DNA of 64,000 nucleotides. Origin: DASXRU01 sp036506395. Lineage in GTDB: Bacteria; Acidobacteriota; Blastocatellia; Pyrinomonadales; Pyrinomonadaceae. Positions within the stretch are counted from its first letter, which is position 1. Each line of letters starts with the position of its first letter. The stretch covers positions 4,162 through 68,161 of the forward strand of contig DASXRU010000073.1 in the NCBI GenBank assembly GCA_036506395.1. Direction: 5' to 3'. The notes below the pieces were generated by a model. It worked only from the letters and a program-made list of their open reading frames with translations. It was not told the DNA's origin and made no database searches. Position numbers and translations under genes: made by a program. This document shows, piece by piece, positions 16,265-25,589 of the stretch.

Positions 16265-16466
16265 CGCTATCCTCAGAATCACCGGCGCCTTTTTCAGTTG
16301 CCTCCGCATCAGCATTACTCCGACTCAAGCGGAGGCGAAAGCCGACAAACCACGCCACTGCTCCCAGGACTCCGATGACAAAAGCCGCGTCCGTTTTACC
16401 ATTCCAGAGGGCTATGGCAGATGAAATCAAAAGCAAAAAGGCGAGGATGGTGCAGATTTGTTCCAA
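16254..16466 (-). CDS. Small two-helix membrane protein
   Basis: 70 aa with two predicted membrane helices (about 5-20, ICTILAFLLLISSAIAL, and 29-45, FVIGVLGAVAWFVGFRL) and an acidic C-terminal tail (EDSDED). It overlaps the following exported-protein gene and follows the lipoprotein gene by about 10 bases, so it belongs to the same minus-strand operon. Function unknown. Confidence 0.6.
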   Translation of the reverse strand: MEQICTILAFLLLISSAIALWNGKTDAAFVIGVLGAVAWFVGFRLRLSRSNADAEATEKGAGDSEDSDED

Positions 16467-16476
16467 GTGCTATCCG

Positions 16477-17034
16477 TTATTTAACCGTCAAATGCAGGTC
16501 TGAGTTGATGGCTGCGGGGGCGTAGCAAGTCGAATCGTCGCAGGCCTGGACGTGCAGTATCAACCCGATTACCCGTGCGCCCTTAGCCGCATCGCCGCTA
16601 GCTTGCAATGGCAGTTTGATTGTAGCGTCGCCTTCATAAACTGACAGCGGTTTCTCAGCGAAGCTGAATTTCTTAGTAACCGGCGTGGGATAGATCGGTT
16701 TGCCGGTGGTGATGCCCTTGCTTGGCCCAGCTTCGACCGCGGTCGCGATCAGGTAAGGAAACGTCGGCGGATTCGCATTGATGTGATAGCCCTCGGAAAT
16801 TGCCATTCGCACCTCCGCCTCAGCCGAGCCGCCGGCCGCGATTTCAATGTTCGGGGCCGCTGCCTTTACGACATCGGCGGATGAGACCTTGCGGGAAATG
16901 GCCGGCATCACGACGGGACTGGCTGTTGCCGGCACTACATTAGAGGATGGTTTCGGTTCGCCGCCGCAGGCCGCGCAAATTAGCGGCAAGCCAAACATTA
17001 TCCCTTTGAGTTTCGTTATGTAGCCTCGATTCAT
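16477..17034 (-). CDS. DsbD N-terminal-domain-like lipoprotein
   Basis: 185 aa. The N-terminal region has a hydrophobic segment ending LICAACGG, an atypical lipobox with Cys at -3. Residues about 65-180 match the DsbD alpha (immunoglobulin-like) domain, including INANPP near 88 and the redox motif CDDSTC near 165. In DsbD this cysteine pair passes reductant to periplasmic partners. No DsbD transmembrane part is encoded next to it, so it acts separately or in trans. It overlaps the DUF4349 gene by four bases. Confidence 0.75.
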   Translation of the reverse strand: MNRGYITKLKGIMFGLPLICAACGGEPKPSSNVVPATASPVVMPAISRKVSSADVVKAAAPNIEIAAGGSAEAEVRMAISEGYHINANPPTFPYLIATAVEAGPSKGITTGKPIYPTPVTKKFSFAEKPLSVYEGDATIKLPLQASGDAAKGARVIGLILHVQACDDSTCYAPAAINSDLHLTVK

Positions 17035-17963
17035 TCCGTGAGTTCGACTCCATCCGTCTTCTGTCGCTTAGTGCGCGTGCGCCGTAGACGCTTGATCACA
17101 AACTTCGCCATCAACGCCAGCGGTAAAACGACAAGAACAAGAACTGGCAACAATGCTATGATTGCTCGGATCAAGAAATAAATGATCGCTACGGCCACAG
17201 CAAATCCGTCGGAGAAAGCTGACTTTATGCTAAACCAAAACCCGGCCGCATTAACGATCTGGGTCGTAGTCTGCAAGGTGACGTTTATCGTTGAAAGGCT
17301 GGCTTGATTCTCCAGGAAGCGGCGCCGACCCTCAAGTTTCTCTATTTCAGTTCGAACATTGGCAAGCTCTCTCTGAACCTGCAGGGCCTCCTCAACTTTT
17401 CCCGCACGCTTCATGATTTCAATAAACTGAGCTTCTAGAGCCTTCTGGTTCTTGATTCGGGCTTCCAGATCAATGAACTCCTCGGTGACATCCTGCCCCG
17501 TAATCTTTTCCTGGGTCACGCGGATTCCTGCTGCGCGAATCTCTTCCATAACCTGGTTGAACTGCGCCGCAGGAACGCGAACCACGAGCCTGACGGTTAT
17601 CTCAGGTCTTGTTTTGTCTTCAGTGGTGCGCTGGGTAGCCTCAGAAGTTACGATAAAGCCCTGATGGGATTCGGCGATCGAAACGATTTTGGGCTGGCTC
17701 TCGGTCGGGGAGGCTACTTCGATTGTCAGGTCGGCGTTACGGATAATCTTGCGCTCGATTGCCTGATACGCCGCATTAGCCGCGTCGGCTTGATTCAACG
17801 AGGCCTCTTTTTCCTCCGAGGATCCACTGATTCTAAGAACGCTCTTGGATTCCCCGACTTTAGCTGATTTTTCGTCCCCAGACTCCCGCTCCGAGCGCAG
17901 GCTACCGCATCCAGAAAGGCCGAAGAACGCAACGCTTATTAGAAGGACAAGAGTGAATCGCAT
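17031..17963 (-). CDS. DUF4349 domain lipoprotein
   Basis: 310 aa. A lipobox (GLSGC) ends the signal peptide near residue 19. DUF4349 spans about 70-285: the start KIIRNADLTIEV, the middle FIDLEARIKNQKALE, a coiled coil (VEEALQVQRELANVRTEIEKLEGRRRF with one break) and a C-terminal membrane helix (IIALLPVLVLVVLPLAL), then a basic tail. The family is membrane-associated with unknown function. Its stop overlaps the DsbD-alpha-like gene (ATGA), suggesting one operon, possibly for envelope maintenance. Confidence 0.82.
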   Translation of the reverse strand: MRFTLVLLISVAFFGLSGCGSLRSERESGDEKSAKVGESKSVLRISGSSEEKEASLNQADAANAAYQAIERKIIRNADLTIEVASPTESQPKIVSIAESHQGFIVTSEATQRTTEDKTRPEITVRLVVRVPAAQFNQVMEEIRAAGIRVTQEKITGQDVTEEFIDLEARIKNQKALEAQFIEIMKRAGKVEEALQVQRELANVRTEIEKLEGRRRFLENQASLSTINVTLQTTTQIVNAAGFWFSIKSAFSDGFAVAVAIIYFLIRAIIALLPVLVLVVLPLALMAKFVIKRLRRTRTKRQKTDGVELTE

Positions 17964-18033
17964 GAATTAGCTCCGAGGGATCAGTTATTCTTGAACGCTC
18001 TCGACGTTCCGAGCTTGCGCTCTTGGACGCCAC

Positions 18034-19386
18034 TTATCCTTCGCTCGGCTCCTTTTCTTTAGCCTCAGGCTTCCTAATGCCGAACTTTTCCAAACGATAT
18101 TGCAAAGTTCGGAACGTCAGCCCCAATAACTTCGCTGCCTTCGTGATGTTGTAATCGGTCTGCTGCATGGCCTGGGTAATCAGATCTCTCTCCACGTCTT
18201 CAAAGGCAATGCCCTGCGGCGGGAGTTTGAAAGCTCCCTCGGAAGCAGGCCGCGACTCCTGGCGCACCTCCAAAGGCATGTCCTCAGGTGTAATCATGTC
18301 GCCTTCGCAAAGCAGGATGGCGCGCTCGATCGCTGATTCAAGCTGGCGCACGTTACCGGGCCAGCTATAGTCCTGCATCATTCGTTTGGTTTCCGTTGTC
18401 AGTCCACGAACCAGACGCGAAGTATTGCGGGTGTGTTTCTTCAGGAAGTAGTCGATCAGAACAGGAATATCATCCCGCCGTTCTCGCAAAGGTGGCACAT
18501 CAACCGACAGGACGTTGATACGGTAATAAAGATCGTCCCGGAACCTCCCGTCCGCAACCATCGCTCGCAGGTCGCGATTGGTGGCGGCAATCACACGCAC
18601 GTCAACCGAAATCTCGCGGTTGCCGCCAACCCGCCGGATCTTGTGTTCCTGCAAAGCGCGCAGAAGCTTAGCCTGGATCCCCACATCCAACTCGGCAATT
18701 TCGTCCAGGAAAAGCGAGCCGCGATCCGCAACCTCAAACAGCCCCTTCTTCTCGGCATGGGCGCCCGTGAATGAGCCCTTCTCGTGCCCGAACAGTTCGG
18801 ACTCTAAGAGGTTTTCGTTTATGGCCGCACAGTTTACGGCCTGGAACATTTCTGTCGCCCGCGGACTCTGATTGTGAATAGCGCGAGCGATCAATTCTTT
18901 GCCCGTGCCGGACTCGCCGCGAATAAGCACGGTCGAATTCGACCTGGCCACTTTGAGGATCATCTTCTTGACCGCTTCCATCTCCGGCGAAGCAGAAACG
19001 ATCTCGACGTCCAGCGCCTCCAGCTTGTCCAGGGCACGGTTGATAGTTTCAAGCAATGCCTCCCGGTCGTAGGGCTTCTGCAGGTAATCAAAAGCGCCAC
19101 GCCGCAGCGCTTCCTTTGCCGAGTCGATCGAACCGTGCGCGGTTAAGAGAATAACGATGATCGAAGAATCCAGTCCCAGCAAATGCTGCAGCAACTCGAT
19201 ACCATCCATGCCCGTCATCTTCAGATCAGTCAAAGCCAGATCGAAACTCCGGTCTTTGGCAAACTTAATCGCCGCTTCGCCCGACGCAGCAGTAGTCACG
19301 TCGTAGCCCTCGCTCGAAAGGATCATCTCAAGAATTTCGCGTTGGGATTTTTCGTCATCAACTACGAGTATGCTCTTGCGTGCCAT
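18034..19386 (-). CDS. NtrC-family sigma-54-dependent response regulator
   Basis: 450 aa. The receiver domain (residues 1-120) has the acidic pair VVDDE and phospho-acceptor Asp54 (LTDLKMTG). The AAA+ domain (about 140-375) has Walker A GESGTGKE, sigma-54 contact loop GSFTGA and Walker B DEIAELD. A Fis-type HTH (ITKAAKLLGLTFRTLQYRL) ends the protein. It activates sigma-54 promoters. ATG 19386 is chosen because the receiver domain starts there. The start lies inside the 3' end of the kinase gene (29-bp overlap), so the pair is co-translated. Confidence 0.94.
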   Translation of the reverse strand: MARKSILVVDDEKSQREILEMILSSEGYDVTTAASGEAAIKFAKDRSFDLALTDLKMTGMDGIELLQHLLGLDSSIIVILLTAHGSIDSAKEALRRGAFDYLQKPYDREALLETINRALDKLEALDVEIVSASPEMEAVKKMILKVARSNSTVLIRGESGTGKELIARAIHNQSPRATEMFQAVNCAAINENLLESELFGHEKGSFTGAHAEKKGLFEVADRGSLFLDEIAELDVGIQAKLLRALQEHKIRRVGGNREISVDVRVIAATNRDLRAMVADGRFRDDLYYRINVLSVDVPPLRERRDDIPVLIDYFLKKHTRNTSRLVRGLTTETKRMMQDYSWPGNVRQLESAIERAILLCEGDMITPEDMPLEVRQESRPASEGAFKLPPQGIAFEDVERDLITQAMQQTDYNITKAAKLLGLTFRTLQYRLEKFGIRKPEAKEKEPSEG

Positions 19387-20914
19387 TCCGTAATCTATCT
19401 CCCTTTCCCTTTGCCGGCAGTGTAATGATAAACGTGGTGCCGCTGCCAACTTTCGATGTTACGTTGATTGTTCCTCCGTGATCGTCTACGGCTTTCTTCA
19501 CAATCGCCAGGCCCAGGCCAGTGCCGGTATCTTTGGTCGAGTAGTATGGCTCGAACACCTTTGAGATGTCTTCCGGAGCAATTCCGCGTCCCGTGTCTGT
19601 AACTTCGATGCGCGCTCGGCGTCCTGACTCTTCACCAGCCAGCAAGATCGACAGACTCCCACTTCCTCCATCCATCGCCTGTACTCCGTTAATGACCAGA
19701 TTGGTCATCATCGAACGCAGCGCCTCTGTGTCGCCCATAACTCGCGGAATGTCTCCGCTCTTTTCCACTGTTGTCTTGATCCCGCTCTCTATAGCCTGGG
19801 CTTCTATGATTCGCAATGCGTCCTGGGATATTGCGTAGAGATCGAGTGACTCCAACTCAAGCTCTGAGGGGCGCGAATAGTTCAGGAATTCTGAGATACG
19901 CGTATTTATTCGCGCAACTTCCGTCTTGAGCTGCCCCGCCAGCCGCGCGAAGGTTTGTCGTTTCTCCGGTTCTTCCGGAGCAAAGCTGGTGCGCAGATAG
20001 TCGAGCGTCAGATTAATATAATTGAGGGGGTTACGGATCTCGTGGGCAATCGCTGAAGCCAGGCGACCAACTACTGCCGCTTTTTCCGCCTGGTGAAGTT
20101 GCGCCTCAAGCTCGCGCGTGCGACTGAGCTTGGCGGTCATTTCATTGAAGAGGCTCGTCAGCTCGCCCATCTCATCGTGGCTATTAGGCATGGGCACACG
20201 GAAACTAAAATCTCCCAACGCCACTCGTCTCGCTGCCGTTGACAGATACCTGATGGGACGAGTGAAGCGCCAGACAACGATCGTCGTCAAGAATGTAGTT
20301 ACCAGCAACACAGCGAGGGTGTAGAGCAGCGACTGGCGCGCCTGGTGCTCCAACAGATTAGTTAAGCTGCTGGCCGAGCCGAGCACGACGATGATGTACC
20401 AGCGCCCCTTGTTTGTCTCCACTGGAAAATAAAATGCCCCGGGGTCGCCGCCCCGCAATTGCGTGGCAACGTTCATCCCTTCCGGTAAAGAGGCATTGTC
20501 GGTGGCCAGTCCCATGGCGCTGTTCAGCGGTGGCAGTGAAACATCTTTCACTCGCACAAAACGCTTCGAGCCATCGGGATTTGTAGTGGGAGCGTTGTCT
20601 CGATTCAAACTGTCCTGGATGTTTCCGTCACCGTCGACTACTAAAACGTTCTTGATGCGTCCCGCCTGCTCATCAAGCACCGGCTGCTGGGTTTCTTTGC
20701 GCATCTCATACAGCCACTGGCCGCTCGAAATACTATTTATTCCCAACGCCACGCCTGCCATGATCGCCTGTTCTTGTTCGACGATCAGGCTGGCGTTGCT
20801 TCGCACAGCGCGTAGATTCACGTAGTACTGCACGCCGAGAGTTAAGACCAGAAGCGCTGCCAGCAGTACTAGCAGCCGAACCCGGAAGCTGTTGAAAAGT
20901 GCGCGCAAGTTCAT
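19358..20914 (-). CDS. Membrane histidine kinase (partner of the NtrC-type regulator)
   Basis: 518 aa. Two membrane helices (about 12-32 and 190-210) flank a periplasmic sensor domain. A HAMP linker (RFTRPIRYLSTAARRVALGDF) follows. The HisKA box contains the phospho-acceptor His (AIAHEIRNPLNYI, near 293). The ATPase domain has a GRGIAPEDI and a GTGLGLAI motif. The sensor has no recognised ligand pocket. This is the single likely partner of the downstream regulator because the genes overlap. Confidence 0.93.
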   Translation of the reverse strand: MNLRALFNSFRVRLLVLLAALLVLTLGVQYYVNLRAVRSNASLIVEQEQAIMAGVALGINSISSGQWLYEMRKETQQPVLDEQAGRIKNVLVVDGDGNIQDSLNRDNAPTTNPDGSKRFVRVKDVSLPPLNSAMGLATDNASLPEGMNVATQLRGGDPGAFYFPVETNKGRWYIIVVLGSASSLTNLLEHQARQSLLYTLAVLLVTTFLTTIVVWRFTRPIRYLSTAARRVALGDFSFRVPMPNSHDEMGELTSLFNEMTAKLSRTRELEAQLHQAEKAAVVGRLASAIAHEIRNPLNYINLTLDYLRTSFAPEEPEKRQTFARLAGQLKTEVARINTRISEFLNYSRPSELELESLDLYAISQDALRIIEAQAIESGIKTTVEKSGDIPRVMGDTEALRSMMTNLVINGVQAMDGGSGSLSILLAGEESGRRARIEVTDTGRGIAPEDISKVFEPYYSTKDTGTGLGLAIVKKAVDDHGGTINVTSKVGSGTTFIITLPAKGKGDRLRNGTQEHTRS

Positions 20915-21317
20915 TTTTTTCTCTCCCTGGCACCAGCCTCCGAATGATTTGCGGACAAATGCAATCCGTTGCAGAGCAGGATGACCGCATCTGCCAAAAT
21001 GCCAGTGAATTGGGTTGCTGCCCTATGTTTGTGATGTTATAGTTGCAGCGGTCTCAAGGCAAACTCCCCCGAGGCCGCCTATTGGGTATTCTTCCCACCT
21101 CACGGCTTTGGACTTAAGGTTGAAGTAAAAGTAGGAATTCGTAAGCGGTTTTTGAATGATCTCAACACTTCAATTCTTTGTTAGCGGAGGGCCCCGGCGC
21201 CAGGCATCAGCCTGTGCGTCTAAACTGAAATTGTAATCGGAAAAAGTGGGTCCATCAGACTTTATGTTTGATAGGGACCACTTCTTGTTTTCCGTAGTTT
21301 TTACCAAGGAGTTACAG
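20915..21317. other. Intergenic region between divergent genes
   Basis: No gene supported. The stretch separates the divergent kinase and transpeptidase genes and must contain both promoters. A hairpin near the right end is listed separately. No sigma-54 consensus (TGGCAC-N5-TTGC) with the right spacing was found. Confidence 0.45.
21244..21283 (+). promoter_or_regulatory. Leader hairpin upstream of the transpeptidase gene
   Basis: AAGTGGGTCCATCA pairs with TGATAGGGACCACTT across a short loop. It is followed by TTCTTGTTTT and then AAGGAG and ATG 21318. It could be an attenuator or terminator-like leader controlling the gene downstream. Confidence 0.35.
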
Positions 21318-23048
21318 ATGACCCTGACACGACGTTCCCCTGGCTCGGCGCTGCTCGCGTTGAGCCTCCTGATCCTGACCATTCTCTCCGTTTCCACCAC
21401 AGTAACAGCCAAAGGCAGACGCTCAGCCGCGAGGTCAACCCGAGCCCGCGCCGAGCGAAAGCGGGACGTGCGCACAGCGCGTGTGGACAGGCGTCATGGA
21501 AAATTATCGCGGGCAGAAAAGAGACTGCTGGCGAAAGAGTCGCGCCGCGATAGACGGCGCGGTCATGTGTCGGTAAGAGAATCGCGCGCCGATCGCCGAC
21601 GCGCCGCTCGCCAGGAAGCAGCTCTTCTAAGAAGTCTCGAACGAAAGCGCGGCCGGCCACTTTCAAAGCGTGAGCGCCGAGCCGAGATTGCTCGCCTTGC
21701 AGCTCAGCGTCGACGCGAGATTGAAGAAGCAAGACGCCGAGCTGAGGCTGCTCGCCTTGCAGCTATCGCGCGGCAGCGCGCGCTTGATGAAAGCCTGCGC
21801 AACGAAGCGGCAGCGAATATTACTAATGACAGCACCGCCGGTGAAGACTTGGAAGTCCGCAAGGCGGCGATCGAAGCTTTGGGACACCATGCCGGAACGG
21901 TGGTGGTGATGGATCCTTCCACTGGTCGGGTCTACACGGTCGTTAATCAGGAATGGGCTTTGCGGCGTGGCTTCAAGCCTTGCTCGACCATTAAGCTGGT
22001 GACGGGCGTTGCCGGCCTATGCGAAAGAATCATCCAGCCTACGAGCATGGTTAGCGACTCTCCGCGCTATCGCCTCGACCTGACGGATGCCCTGGCTTAT
22101 TCCAACAATTCGTATTTCCAGTCAGTTGGCGGGCAAGTGGGCTTTGACAAGATTGTTTCCTATGCCCGGGAGATGGGTCTGGGTGAGCGGACGGGGATTA
22201 ATTACGCAAACGAGTCTCCTGGCCGGGTGCCCTTATTTAAGACTGGCTATGCAGTGAACCACATGTGCTCGCACGGCGACGATTTTGAAGTGACGCCAAT
22301 CCAGTTAGCTACTTTAGTTGCCGCCATGGCCAACGGTGGCAAACTGCTGGTGCCGCACGTGCCCCGCACGCCGCAGGAAGACGTGCGTTTTAAAACGACT
22401 ATGCGTCGTCAGATAAATGTAAATGAGGACGCATGGCGCCGCATGGTTCCCGGGATGATTGGCGCCGTCAATTATGGCTCAGGGAAAAAGGCCTACCGTC
22501 CAGAACAGACCGTTGCCGGCAAAACCGGAACGTGCATTGGTCAGGGAAGCTGGTTGGGCCTGTTCACCTCTTATGCACCGGTGGCAAACCCGCGCCTGGC
22601 TGTGGTCGTCGTTGCCCGCGGATCGGATGGTCGGAACCATCTGCCCGCCGCCGTGGCGGGTAGTATCTATCGCGCCCTCAGCCCGCGCTTCGGTACCCCC
22701 ATCAACCTTCAAATAGCTACCGCACCTGATTCGGGCTCGCCCGATCGCAAGGCCGGTAAGAAAGCTAACGTGCTCAACGAAGAAGATGCCGAAGCCGCTG
22801 CCGCAGAAGCCGAGGAGACCACTGATACAACGGCAGAAGGCGGTGTCGCCGCACCGGCAGGGGCAGGAAGTACCGCACCCGCTGGCCCGGTCACCGAATC
22901 ACCGCGCGGAAGTGTTAAGTCAACAATAATGACGTTTCCAAGCAAGAGGAGCGTTGGCGCCCCGGTGCCGGCAAAGTCCGTCACTGTTCCGGCACCGAAG
23001 CCGCAGGTCGATGACCGACCGCGACGTATTGCTCCTGCCCAGCCGTAA
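21318..23048 (+). CDS. Arg-rich stand-alone penicillin-binding transpeptidase
   Basis: 576 aa. Residues 1-34 are an export signal or anchor. Residues about 35-170 are extremely rich in Arg/Lys/Glu/Ala and probably form a long basic coiled coil. Residues about 190-460 are a transpeptidase domain with all three catalytic boxes: Ser223-TIK, Ser262-NN and Lys402-TGT. The C-terminus is a low-complexity Ala/Pro/Thr tail. Neither the FtsI dimerisation module nor a glycosyltransferase is present, which is unusual. It likely crosslinks or trims peptidoglycan in the periplasm. AAGGAG precedes ATG 21318. Confidence 0.82.
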   Translation: MTLTRRSPGSALLALSLLILTILSVSTTVTAKGRRSAARSTRARAERKRDVRTARVDRRHGKLSRAEKRLLAKESRRDRRRGHVSVRESRADRRRAARQEAALLRSLERKRGRPLSKRERRAEIARLAAQRRREIEEARRRAEAARLAAIARQRALDESLRNEAAANITNDSTAGEDLEVRKAAIEALGHHAGTVVVMDPSTGRVYTVVNQEWALRRGFKPCSTIKLVTGVAGLCERIIQPTSMVSDSPRYRLDLTDALAYSNNSYFQSVGGQVGFDKIVSYAREMGLGERTGINYANESPGRVPLFKTGYAVNHMCSHGDDFEVTPIQLATLVAAMANGGKLLVPHVPRTPQEDVRFKTTMRRQINVNEDAWRRMVPGMIGAVNYGSGKKAYRPEQTVAGKTGTCIGQGSWLGLFTSYAPVANPRLAVVVVARGSDGRNHLPAAVAGSIYRALSPRFGTPINLQIATAPDSGSPDRKAGKKANVLNEEDAEAAAAEAEETTDTTAEGGVAAPAGAGSTAPAGPVTESPRGSVKSTIMTFPSKRSVGAPVPAKSVTVPAPKPQVDDRPRRIAPAQP

Positions 23049-23073
23049 GGCTAAATTGCCCTGGCGCATCTAG

Positions 23074-23124
23074 CGAGCGCCGAACTCTCGTAGATACACT
23101 GCGATGGTTCGGCGCTCGTTTTTT
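23074..23124 (+). terminator. Intrinsic terminator of the transpeptidase gene
   Basis: CGAGCGCCGAAC pairs perfectly with GTTCGGCGCTCG across a 21-base loop and is followed by six T residues. It lies 26 bases after the stop. Confidence 0.9.
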
Positions 23125-23440
23125 CGTGCTCTTCGACGCATGGTCCGGAGGGGTTTAAAGCAGGACTTTCATTCCGGGACTTTTGCGTTTTTCAACCTTT
23201 TCTGGCTCGGACCTTCGAACACGGCCTGGCTACTTGACACTCACGTGACTATTGCAGGATTATTGCCCGCGTTCATTCCGGGTTCGTGCTTGTTTGCGGT
23301 AGTTATTAGGCGGCCCAGGGATCGGCAACTGCCGTGCCTGAAGGCGCATCTTATGTTCGCGACGCTCTCCCGCGTTGTAACCCCGTCGGCCTGGACCAGA
23401 CTTTAGAAGTAGATAAGTACTTGGAGGATCGATATAACCA
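23125..23440. other. Intergenic region
   Basis: No supported gene. The end carries the ribosome site (TTGGAGGA) of the TPR-like gene. Confidence 0.4.
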
Positions 23441-24643
23441 ATGAAACAAACTATCAGATTGGTCATACTCGCAGCGATGTTGGCAGTTGGTTTGCCGGCG
23501 CTGACCAAAGCGCAAACAGGAAACGGGTCAGCGGGAGAATGCACCGAAGAAAACAAAGCGAAATTCTACACGCAGTATTACGAGAATCGAAAAGACCATC
23601 AAGACGTAGCATATGACGCTGCGAAGAAATATCTCGCCGCTTGTCCGGATGCTCCCGCCGACGACGTTTATGCAAAGACCCTGAAGAAATTCGTTAAAGA
23701 TTACGAAGCCGCTACACGCAAATCTCAATTCCTCGAGGCTTATGATAAGAAGAACTATGCAGAGGTGATGACGCTCGGGAAGCAAGTGCTGGCCGACGAT
23801 CCTGGCTATGTTAGAGCCAACATTCTAATAGGCTACGTGGGCTATTTGGCGTCGCTTGGCGGCAACACTTCACTCAACGGCGAGTCAGCCAACTATGCAA
23901 AGCAAGCCATCTCGCTGCTTGAAGCAGGCAAGACGCCCGATGATTGGAGACCATTTCTAAACAAAGACGATGCGCTGGCATGGCTGAATTATTCGCTGGG
24001 TTATACCAACTTGAAGACCGCACCAGCCGATGCCATTCCTTACTTTCTGAAAGCGGCGCGCATGGAGAGTTCGCTGAAGAAGAATCCGGCGACCTATTAT
24101 TTCATCGCCGTAGCTTACGAAACGGGCCCTTATGCCAGGCTAACCGAGGAGTACAACGCTAAGTTCAAAGGGCAAACAGAATCGCCTGAGAGCAAACTGG
24201 CGCAGGCAAACATCAATCAGGTGGTCGATCGCGAGATTGATGCTTACGCGCGCGCTGTGGCCCTCTCTACCGCTTCTGACGCAAAGACACAACAGAGCAA
24301 GAAAGAGTGGATGGATCGTCTGACCGAGCTTTACAAGTATCGCAACAAGTCAGAAACGGGCCTGAATGAACTGGTCGCCGGCATCCTGTCAAAGCCATTA
24401 CCTGACGTACCGATGCCGCTTACTACTTTACCGACTCCGCCGGCGACGGGAGCGACCGCGCCAGTGACTGCTCCGGCAGGAACGCCGAGCGGGACGGCCA
24501 CAGCGACTCCGCCAGCGCCCACTAAACCAGGAGCGATCTCGACTACACCAGCTAAGACTACGACTGCTCCCAAGACGACTACGCCGAGTACGAGCCAGAC
24601 GACAAAGCCTAAACCGAAGGCGAATCATCGTCGCCGTCCGTAG
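23441..24643 (+). CDS. Exported TPR-like repeat protein
   Basis: 400 aa with a signal peptide ending TKAQ (about residue 25). The middle (about 35-300) is a helical repeat array with TPR-like features such as AYDAAKKYLAACPDAP and AIPYFLKAARME. The C-terminal 90 residues are a Pro/Thr/Ala-rich linker ending in a basic tail (KPKANHRRRP) that may touch the cell wall or nucleic acid. A scaffold role in the periplasm is likely; no enzymatic motif is visible. It is followed by a terminator at 24671-24719. Confidence 0.65.
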   Translation: MKQTIRLVILAAMLAVGLPALTKAQTGNGSAGECTEENKAKFYTQYYENRKDHQDVAYDAAKKYLAACPDAPADDVYAKTLKKFVKDYEAATRKSQFLEAYDKKNYAEVMTLGKQVLADDPGYVRANILIGYVGYLASLGGNTSLNGESANYAKQAISLLEAGKTPDDWRPFLNKDDALAWLNYSLGYTNLKTAPADAIPYFLKAARMESSLKKNPATYYFIAVAYETGPYARLTEEYNAKFKGQTESPESKLAQANINQVVDREIDAYARAVALSTASDAKTQQSKKEWMDRLTELYKYRNKSETGLNELVAGILSKPLPDVPMPLTTLPTPPATGATAPVTAPAGTPSGTATATPPAPTKPGAISTTPAKTTTAPKTTTPSTSQTTKPKPKANHRRRP

Positions 24644-24670
24644 GCGTTCCACCGCAGATCCTGAAAGTGT

Positions 24671-24719
24671 AAAACGCCGGGGGACATCGTTCTGGTTTCG
24701 ACGATGCCTTCGGCGTTTT
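24671..24719 (+). terminator. Intrinsic terminator overlapping the 5' end of rnc
   Basis: AAAACGCCG (24671-24679) pairs with CGGCGTTTT (24711-24719), with an inner stem GACATCGT/ACGATGCC. It ends the TPR-like transcript. The first ATG of the rnc frame (24704) is within the hairpin, which argues that rnc starts later. Confidence 0.75.
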
Positions 24720-24736
24720 GCTACAATCAATCCGCC

Positions 24737-25486
24737 GTGAATCACTATTCTGCCGCGAACCTCGACTCACTCGAGGAAATCCTTGAATACAAGTTTGCTG
24801 ATCGCAGTTTGCTCGAACGAGCAATTACTCATCGCTCCTGGGCACATGAACAAGTATCGCCTGCCTCCCAGGAAGAGGCGCGCCGCCTGCACAACGAGGC
24901 TTTCGAGTTTCTCGGCGACTCAGTGCTGGGTCTGATTGTGGCCAATCATCTCTACCTTTCGAATCCGGACGCGACAGAAGGCGAACTGTCGCGTATGAAA
25001 CACCGTCTGGTTAGCGCTGCCACGCTGGCTAATGCGTCGAAGCGCATGAGTCTGGGAGAATTTGTGCGTTTTGGACGCGGCGAGGGGCGAAGCGGGGGCA
25101 GTCGCAAACGGGCTCTTCTCGCCGATGTTTTCGAAGCGATTACGGGAGCGATTTTCCTTGAAGGTGGCCTCGCCGCGGCGACACGATTCGTCAAGTATTC
25201 GCTGGCCGAGGAACTGGCCCATTCGGATCCGGAGTCTGCTGCGGCTGCTGATCACAAGACGCTATTGCAGGAGAAACTACAAGCACTAAAGCATCCTGCC
25301 CCGCTGTACACGGTCGTCGAGACACTTGGGCCGCCACACCGGCGAATTTTTCATGTCGAGGTCAGATGGAATGACGGGCAGGTGTTGGGTGAGGGGCGCA
25401 CTATTAAAGCTGCTGAGGCAGTTGCCGCTCGGCTAGCTCTGGAAAAAATGGAACGCGACTCGGAAAATGCAGTCACCAGCGAGTGA
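24737..25486 (+). CDS. rnc: Ribonuclease III
   Basis: About 249 aa from GTG 24737. The catalytic domain has the family signature HNEAFEFLGDSVLGL near residue 50 and the second acidic site DVFEAITGAIFLEGG near 125. The C-terminal third is a double-stranded-RNA-binding domain (TLLQEKLQALKHPAPLYTVV...AAEAVAARLALEKME). It processes rRNA precursors and duplex RNA. ATG 24704 would add 11 residues but lies inside the preceding terminator hairpin. A -10-like TACAAT at 24722-24727 would place transcription start nearly at the GTG, which suggests a leaderless message. lepB follows. Confidence 0.92.
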   Translation: MNHYSAANLDSLEEILEYKFADRSLLERAITHRSWAHEQVSPASQEEARRLHNEAFEFLGDSVLGLIVANHLYLSNPDATEGELSRMKHRLVSAATLANASKRMSLGEFVRFGRGEGRSGGSRKRALLADVFEAITGAIFLEGGLAAATRFVKYSLAEELAHSDPESAAAADHKTLLQEKLQALKHPAPLYTVVETLGPPHRRIFHVEVRWNDGQVLGEGRTIKAAEAVAARLALEKMERDSENAVTSE

Positions 25487-25589
25487 TCGGCTGGTGCCCA
25501 CGATCACCTGAACGGTCATAAGCGAGTAACTTGACCGTGGTCGTTACAGCATCTAGGATGTTTACGTGAAGCGCGAGAGGGACGAATTG

